64,000 nt of DNA from Dryocola sp. LX212 (lineage in GTDB: Bacteria; Pseudomonadota; Gammaproteobacteria; Enterobacterales; Enterobacteriaceae): contig CP167917.1 in the NCBI GenBank assembly GCA_041504365.1, positions 4,402,001 through 4,466,000 of the forward strand, read 5' to 3'. The first letter of the stretch is position 1. Every line of letters begins with the position of its first letter. Of the stretch, positions 59,919-64,000 are shown one piece after another. A program made the position numbers and the translations under genes. The notes under the pieces were generated by a model, which ran no database searches, was not told the DNA's origin, and was given only the letters and a program-made list of their open reading frames with translations.

Positions 59919-59946
59919 GTTATCACAGAGACAAAGGTAAGCACAA
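59919..59946 (-). promoter_or_regulatory. Possible ilvLGMEDA promoter
   Basis: TTGTGC and GATAAC separated by 16 bases on the minus strand, ~44 bases before the ilvL start. Moderate match only. The remaining 59947-60227 is AT-rich (runs of AAAAAT, poly-T), holds no ORF and must also contain the yifB promoter. Confidence 0.4.
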
Positions 59947-60227
59947 GATTTTTTTATGACACCATCGACATGTTTAAAATAATGAAAACTAAAAATCATT
60001 ATTTTTCATGGCATAAGGCGATAGTGAAAAAAATTCACTCTTCTCCGATTTGAAGCCATTTTACTTCGCATACTAATAATAAAATTATACTGCGAATCCT
60101 TTCACAAAAATTCCTGCAATGCTGAAACGGCCCCAAAAATGCTGGAACAGGCTTCCAGAGAAAAATCTTCCCGGTTTGGCGATATACAGATGAACTGGCA
60201 GGGTAAGACATCTTCTAAGGAGGGAGT

Positions 60228-61748
60228 ATGTCACTGGCAGTCATCAACACACGAGCCGCACTCGGCATTACCGCTCCACTGGTCACCGTTGAGGTTCACC
60301 TGAGCCAGGGGTTGCCGGGCTTAACGCTGGTTGGCTTACCGGAAACAACCGTAAGGGAAGCTCGTGACCGCGTACGTAGCGCTTTGATTAACAGTGGCTA
60401 CACATTTCCGGCAAGAAAAATAACCATCAATCTGGCGCCAGCCGACCTGCCAAAAGAGGGGGGAAGATATGACCTTCCAATTGCTCTCGCGCTGCTCGCA
60501 GCCTCTGAGCAGCTTTCCATGGACAATCTGGATCGATATGAGTTCGTAGGGGAGTTAGCGCTTACAGGCGCTTTACGGGGCGTTCCTGGTACTATTTCCG
60601 CTGCAATGGAAGCCCTGAAAGCCGGGAGGAGCATCATTGTCGCAGAAGAAAATGCTGGCGAGCTTGGCTTAATTAAACAACCTGGCTGCCTTACAGCAAA
60701 TCATCTTACGCAGGTATGCGCCTTTCTTGAAAAAAAAGGGGAACTGAACCGCCCAGAGCCGCAGCGAGAATGGCAGTCAGATAATACGGAGGATATAAAC
60801 GAAATTTATGGCCAGTCACAGGGAAAGCGAGCCTTAGAGATTACGGCCGCCGGTGGGCATAACTTACTGCTAATCGGGCCGCCGGGTACGGGAAAAACCA
60901 TGCTTGCCAGCCGCCTGACGACAATCATGCCTTCCCTCAACGATGTGGAAGCCCTCGACAGTGCGGCGATCCTGAGCCTGGTCCATCCCCATGACCTGCA
61001 AAAGAAATGGCGTCAGCGCCCTTTCAGAGCGCCCCACCACAGCGCTTCGTTGACAGCTATGGTCGGCGGAGGCGGGATCCCTGCGCCGGGGGAGATATCT
61101 CTCGCTCATAATGGCATCCTGTTCCTTGATGAGCTGCCCGAGTTTGAAAGACGCGTACTGGATGCGTTACGTGAACCCATAGAGTCCGGGGAGATTCATA
61201 TTTCGCGAACCCGAGCGAAAATCACCTATCCCGCGCGTTTCCAGCTTCTGGCGGCGATGAATCCCAGCCCTACCGGCCACTATCAAGGAAGACACAACCG
61301 TTCCTCACCAGACCAGACATTGCGTTACCTGAGCCGTCTGTCCGGGCCTTTTCTTGACCGCTTCGATCTTTCCGTAGAAATTCCCCTGCCACCATCCGGA
61401 ATGCTGAGTAACCCGGGAAATAAAAGTGAAAGCAGCAGTGAGGTCAAAACCAGAGTAGTAAGGACACAGCAGCGGCAATACCTGCGGCAGAACAAGCTGA
61501 ATGCACGGTTAAGTAACCGTGAAATACGGAAGCATTGTGATATAGCTCAGGATGATGCGGTATGGTTGGAAGAGACGTTGGTGAAGTTAGGGTTATCAAT
61601 ACGGGCGTGGCAACGGCTACTAAAAGTTGCAAGGACCATTGCGGATCTGCAGGAGGTAGAAAAAATCAGGCGGGAACATCTTCTTGAGGCGCTTAGCTAC
61701 CGGGCAATAGACCGCATGCTAATTCATCTGCAACAGCTGGTGGGATAA
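60228..61748 (+). CDS. yifB: YifB, ComM-like AAA+ (Mg-chelatase family) protein
   Basis: A 506-residue protein: N-terminal ribosomal-S5/Lon-like fold (LSQGLPGLTLVGLPETTVRE), Walker A LIGPPGTGKTMLASRL, Walker B ILFLDELPEF, and a C-terminal ATPase lid. ComM homologues are hexameric helicases promoting branch migration in natural transformation; the role of YifB in enterics is not established. AAGGAGGGAGT before the ATG is a very strong ribosome-binding site. Confidence 0.93.
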   Translation: MSLAVINTRAALGITAPLVTVEVHLSQGLPGLTLVGLPETTVREARDRVRSALINSGYTFPARKITINLAPADLPKEGGRYDLPIALALLAASEQLSMDNLDRYEFVGELALTGALRGVPGTISAAMEALKAGRSIIVAEENAGELGLIKQPGCLTANHLTQVCAFLEKKGELNRPEPQREWQSDNTEDINEIYGQSQGKRALEITAAGGHNLLLIGPPGTGKTMLASRLTTIMPSLNDVEALDSAAILSLVHPHDLQKKWRQRPFRAPHHSASLTAMVGGGGIPAPGEISLAHNGILFLDELPEFERRVLDALREPIESGEIHISRTRAKITYPARFQLLAAMNPSPTGHYQGRHNRSSPDQTLRYLSRLSGPFLDRFDLSVEIPLPPSGMLSNPGNKSESSSEVKTRVVRTQQRQYLRQNKLNARLSNREIRKHCDIAQDDAVWLEETLVKLGLSIRAWQRLLKVARTIADLQEVEKIRREHLLEALSYRAIDRMLIHLQQLVG

Positions 61749-61774
61749 AAAAATGGGGCCGAAGCCCCATTTTT
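61747..61774. terminator. Bidirectional terminator between yifB and maoP
   Basis: AAATGGGGC-CGAA-GCCCCATTT with A7 before and T5 after, giving T-runs on both strands; it directly follows the yifB stop and serves the convergent maoP too. Confidence 0.9.
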
Positions 61775-61775
61775 G

Positions 61776-62114
61776 TTAATCGTCGCTGTCGGTGAAATCT
61801 TCCACCGTATCCATCTGCGGCTTGCCGCCAGACAGGGTATGGAAACGCTTAGGGCGCTTGATGCGTGACATATACTTGCTCCACACGCGCTCTGCTTCCG
61901 TGACCGGCTCACGCTGCCCACGGCATACTGCAACGAATAACACTTCTTCTTCTGTATCTGGTTCACGCTTGCCGAGATCCAGCTCATTGAACGCAAAACC
62001 ATGACGTTCAAGCAACTGTGCCTCTTTAATGGTGAAATCACCATGGCGAGCGAACCCGCGTGGATAATGTTTATTGTCGAAAAACCGATTAGTCGTCGTA
62101 AAGCTTTCCGCCAT
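61776..62114 (-). CDS. maoP: MaoP (YifE), Ori macrodomain organiser
   Basis: A 112-residue basic protein of the UPF0438/DUF413 type: [28 protein letters not shown]-type N-terminus ([15 protein letters not shown]), ELDLGKREP and [22 protein letters not shown]. coli YifE was renamed MaoP because it acts with the 17-bp site maoS to keep long-range contacts in the Ori macrodomain. Divergent from hdfR with 119 bp between. Confidence 0.93.
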   Translation of the reverse strand: MAESFTTTNRFFDNKHYPRGFARHGDFTIKEAQLLERHGFAFNELDLGKREPDTEEEVLFVAVCRGQREPVTEAERVWSKYMSRIKRPKRFHTLSGGKPQMDTVEDFTDSDD

Positions 62115-62233
62115 CCTACACGCTCCTAATTCTCTTGGCCGAGCTATTTATGGCGCGGAGTATTAGTTACGCTTGACAGAGCGTCAAACAAAACATTTAA
62201 ATCATAACGACAAATTATTTTTGGGAGCGAGTT

Positions 62234-63058
62234 GTGGATACCGAATTACTGAAAACCTTCCTGGAAGTGAGCCGCACCCGTCATTTTGGGCGTGCTGCTG
62301 AAGCACTCTATCTAACGCAGTCCGCCGTGAGTTTTCGTATTCGCCAGCTCGAAAATCAACTGGGTGTGAATCTTTTTACCAGACATCGCAACAACATACG
62401 GCTAACCACCGCTGGCGAGCGTCTGTTGCCCTACGCTGAAAACCTGATGAGCATCTGGCTTGCGGCCAAGAAAGAGGTTTCTCATACCTCCCAGCACAAT
62501 CAGATTACCATTGGTGCCAGCGCCTCGTTATGGGAATGCCTGCTTTCTGAGTGGTTAACTTCACTTTATCAGCAACATAGTGGGTTTCAGTTCGAAGCAC
62601 GAATTGCACAGCGTCAGTCGCTGGTTAAACAGCTCCATGAACGCCAGCTGGATTTGCTCGTCACCACCGAAGCGCCAAAAATGGACGAGTTCGCCAGCCA
62701 GTTATTAGGTCACTTCGACCTGGCCCTTTTCGCTGCATCGCAGCAGCAGAAAAAAGAAGATCTCACTTACGTACGACTGGAGTGGGGTCCAGATTTCCAA
62801 CAGCATGAGGCAGGGCTGATCAGCAATGATGACATTCCAATCCTGACGACAAGTTCAGCGAAGATAGTCAGTAACATGCTCAAATCGCTTAATGGATATG
62901 CGTTTTTACCCGTCGAATGGGCTAGAGGACAGGATGGAATTTATCAGATGGAAGAAACGAAACTGCTATCCCGACCGCTGTATGCCATTTGGTTACAGAA
63001 CAGTGATAAACAGAGCATAATCAAAGAGTTACTCAAAACACAACTTGTAGCGCAGTAA
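62234..63058 (+). CDS. hdfR: HdfR, LysR-type regulator of flagellar and other genes
   Basis: A 274-residue LysR regulator: [20 protein letters not shown] with [19 protein letters not shown] helix-turn-helix; the effector domain has [11 protein letters not shown]-like ([17 protein letters not shown]) and [22 protein letters not shown]. In E. coli HdfR represses flhDC and activates gltBD. GTG start at 62234 with GGGAG upstream. It is a few residues shorter than E. coli; the last third is divergent. Confidence 0.94.
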   Translation: MDTELLKTFLEVSRTRHFGRAAEALYLTQSAVSFRIRQLENQLGVNLFTRHRNNIRLTTAGERLLPYAENLMSIWLAAKKEVSHTSQHNQITIGASASLWECLLSEWLTSLYQQHSGFQFEARIAQRQSLVKQLHERQLDLLVTTEAPKMDEFASQLLGHFDLALFAASQQQKKEDLTYVRLEWGPDFQQHEAGLISNDDIPILTTSSAKIVSNMLKSLNGYAFLPVEWARGQDGIYQMEETKLLSRPLYAIWLQNSDKQSIIKELLKTQLVAQ

Positions 63059-63101
63059 TGCGCTTTTGTTTTTAAAGGAAGGAATTTACTGAATTTCAGG
63101 C

Positions 63102-63130
63102 AAAAAAAATCCTTTGCCTAAGCAAAGGAT
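63102..63130 (-). terminator. Terminator of the rRNA operon
   Basis: ATCCTTTGC-TTAG-GCAAAGGAT stem followed by eight T on the minus strand, 7 bases after trpT. It ends the rrnC-type operon. Confidence 0.9.
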
Positions 63131-63137
63131 CATTATA

Positions 63138-63213
63138 TGGCAGGGGCGGAGAGACTCGAACTCGCGACACCCGGTTTTGGAGACCGGTGCTCTACCAACT
63201 GAGCTACGCCCCT
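63138..63213 (-). tRNA. trpT: tRNA-Trp (anticodon CCA)
   Basis: A 76-nt cloverleaf starting AGGGGCGTAGCTCAGTTGG, anticodon loop CTCCAAA (CCA), T-arm AGTTCGAGTCT and encoded CCA. Last gene of the rRNA operon. Confidence 0.97.
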
Positions 63214-63268
63214 AAATGACGCTTATTATTAAGCCCGCTGATTAAGCAGGCATAATTTTTTTATTAAG

Positions 63269-63345
63269 TGGCGGAACGGACGGGACTCGAACCCGCGACC
63301 CCCTGCGTGACAGGCAGGTATTCTAACCGACTGAACTACCGCTCC
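63269..63345 (-). tRNA. aspT: tRNA-Asp (anticodon GTC)
   Basis: A 77-nt cloverleaf starting GGAGCGGTAGTTCAGTCGG, anticodon GTC in CCTGTCACGC, T-arm GGTTCGAGTCC, encoded CCA. It lies between 5S rRNA and trpT, the rrnC arrangement of E. coli. Confidence 0.97.
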
Positions 63346-63400
63346 ACCGAATTTCTTACAACCACCAGGTGTCACTCTGGCTTTTACTGCTTTGAATTTG

Positions 63401-63520
63401 GAGCCTGGCAGTTCCCTACTCTCGCATGGGGAGACCCCACACTACCATCGGCGCTACGGCGTTTCACTTCTGAGTTCGGCATGGGGTCAGGTGGGACCAC
63501 CGCGCTAGTGCCGCCAGGCA
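63401..63520 (-). rRNA. rrf: 5S ribosomal RNA
   Basis: A 120-nt gene on the minus strand: starts TGCCTGGCGGCACTAGCGCG, contains CCGAACTCAGAAGTGAAACG and GCGAGAGTAGGGAACTGCC, and its ends pair (TGCCTGGC / GCCAGGC). One 5S copy is present. Confidence 0.97.
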
Positions 63521-63621
63521 TATTCTGTGTATTGACCGTTATACTTCCGTATAACCATCAACTTAAATCTGGAACATTCAGCTGAAAATCAAATCTCTCA
63601 CCAAAACACCTTCGGTGTTGT

Positions 63622-64000
<379 letters not shown>

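Noticed and set aside
63268-63585. 105-residue ORF with AERTGLEPATPCVTGR
   Set aside because: Translated antisense of aspT and 5S rRNA; a known spurious protein family.

Overview
The window is a chromosomal segment of a member of the Enterobacteriaceae. Gene content, gene order and protein sequence follow the metR-to-rrnC region of Escherichia coli and Salmonella almost gene for gene, and nearly every protein is recognisable as an enterobacterial orthologue. I cannot fix the genus. The presence of an ERIC element and the absence of several K-12 genes (yigE/F/G, aslA/B, rffG/rffH) fit an Enterobacter/Lelliottia/Cedecea-like relative better than Escherichia. The rRNA operon at the right end points leftward. 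Together with the conserved order this suggests that oriC lies to the right of the window.

Layout. 1-1064: the 3' end of metR and the biotin transporter gene bioP, with overlapping tails. 1065-7393: the one clearly accessory region, an orphan type VI secretion cassette (VgrG with a C-terminal TTR-like tail, a lipoprotein of the Tli3 immunity type, a Tle3-type phospholipase effector, a PAAR tip). It is followed by two decayed pieces: a stand-alone copy of an effector C-terminal tail and a 100-bp scar of vgrG. 7394-16121: yigL, pldB, rhtB, rhtC, recQ, pldA, yigI, rarD, corA (lipid turnover, amino-acid export, DNA repair, Mg transport). 16122-25225: corA leader, uvrD (LexA box, with an ERIC element in its 5' leader), the dapF-yigA-xerC-yigB operon, lptM, cyaY, cyaA. 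25226-30700: hemCDXY, the small RNA glmZ with a sigma-54-type promoter, and the tRNA operon argX-hisR-leuT-proM. 30790-43295: yifK/thrP and the enterobacterial common antigen (ECA) operon wecA-wzzE-wecB-wecC-wecD-wecE-wzxE-wecF-wzyE-wecG, which lacks rffG and rffH. 43471-50750: rho, trxA, rhlB, gppA, rep, ppiC. 50754-59875: the isoleucine/valine cluster ilvC, ilvY and ilvLGMEDA with an intact ilvG and its attenuator. 60228-64000: yifB, maoP, hdfR, then trpT, aspT, 5S and the 3' part of 23S rRNA.

How the genes work together. Three pathway blocks dominate. The wec operon builds, flips, polymerises and length-controls ECA. ilvG/M, C, D, E and A cover branched-chain amino-acid synthesis, controlled by attenuation at ilvL and by IlvY. 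hemC/hemD make uroporphyrinogen III. cyaA, rho, glmZ and maoP are global regulators or chromosome organisers. uvrD, recQ, rep and xerC are genome-maintenance genes. The T6SS cassette has no structural secretion genes nearby, so it must depend on a secretion apparatus encoded elsewhere. Apart from this cassette and small regulatory or rearrangement details, the window is ordinary core genome.
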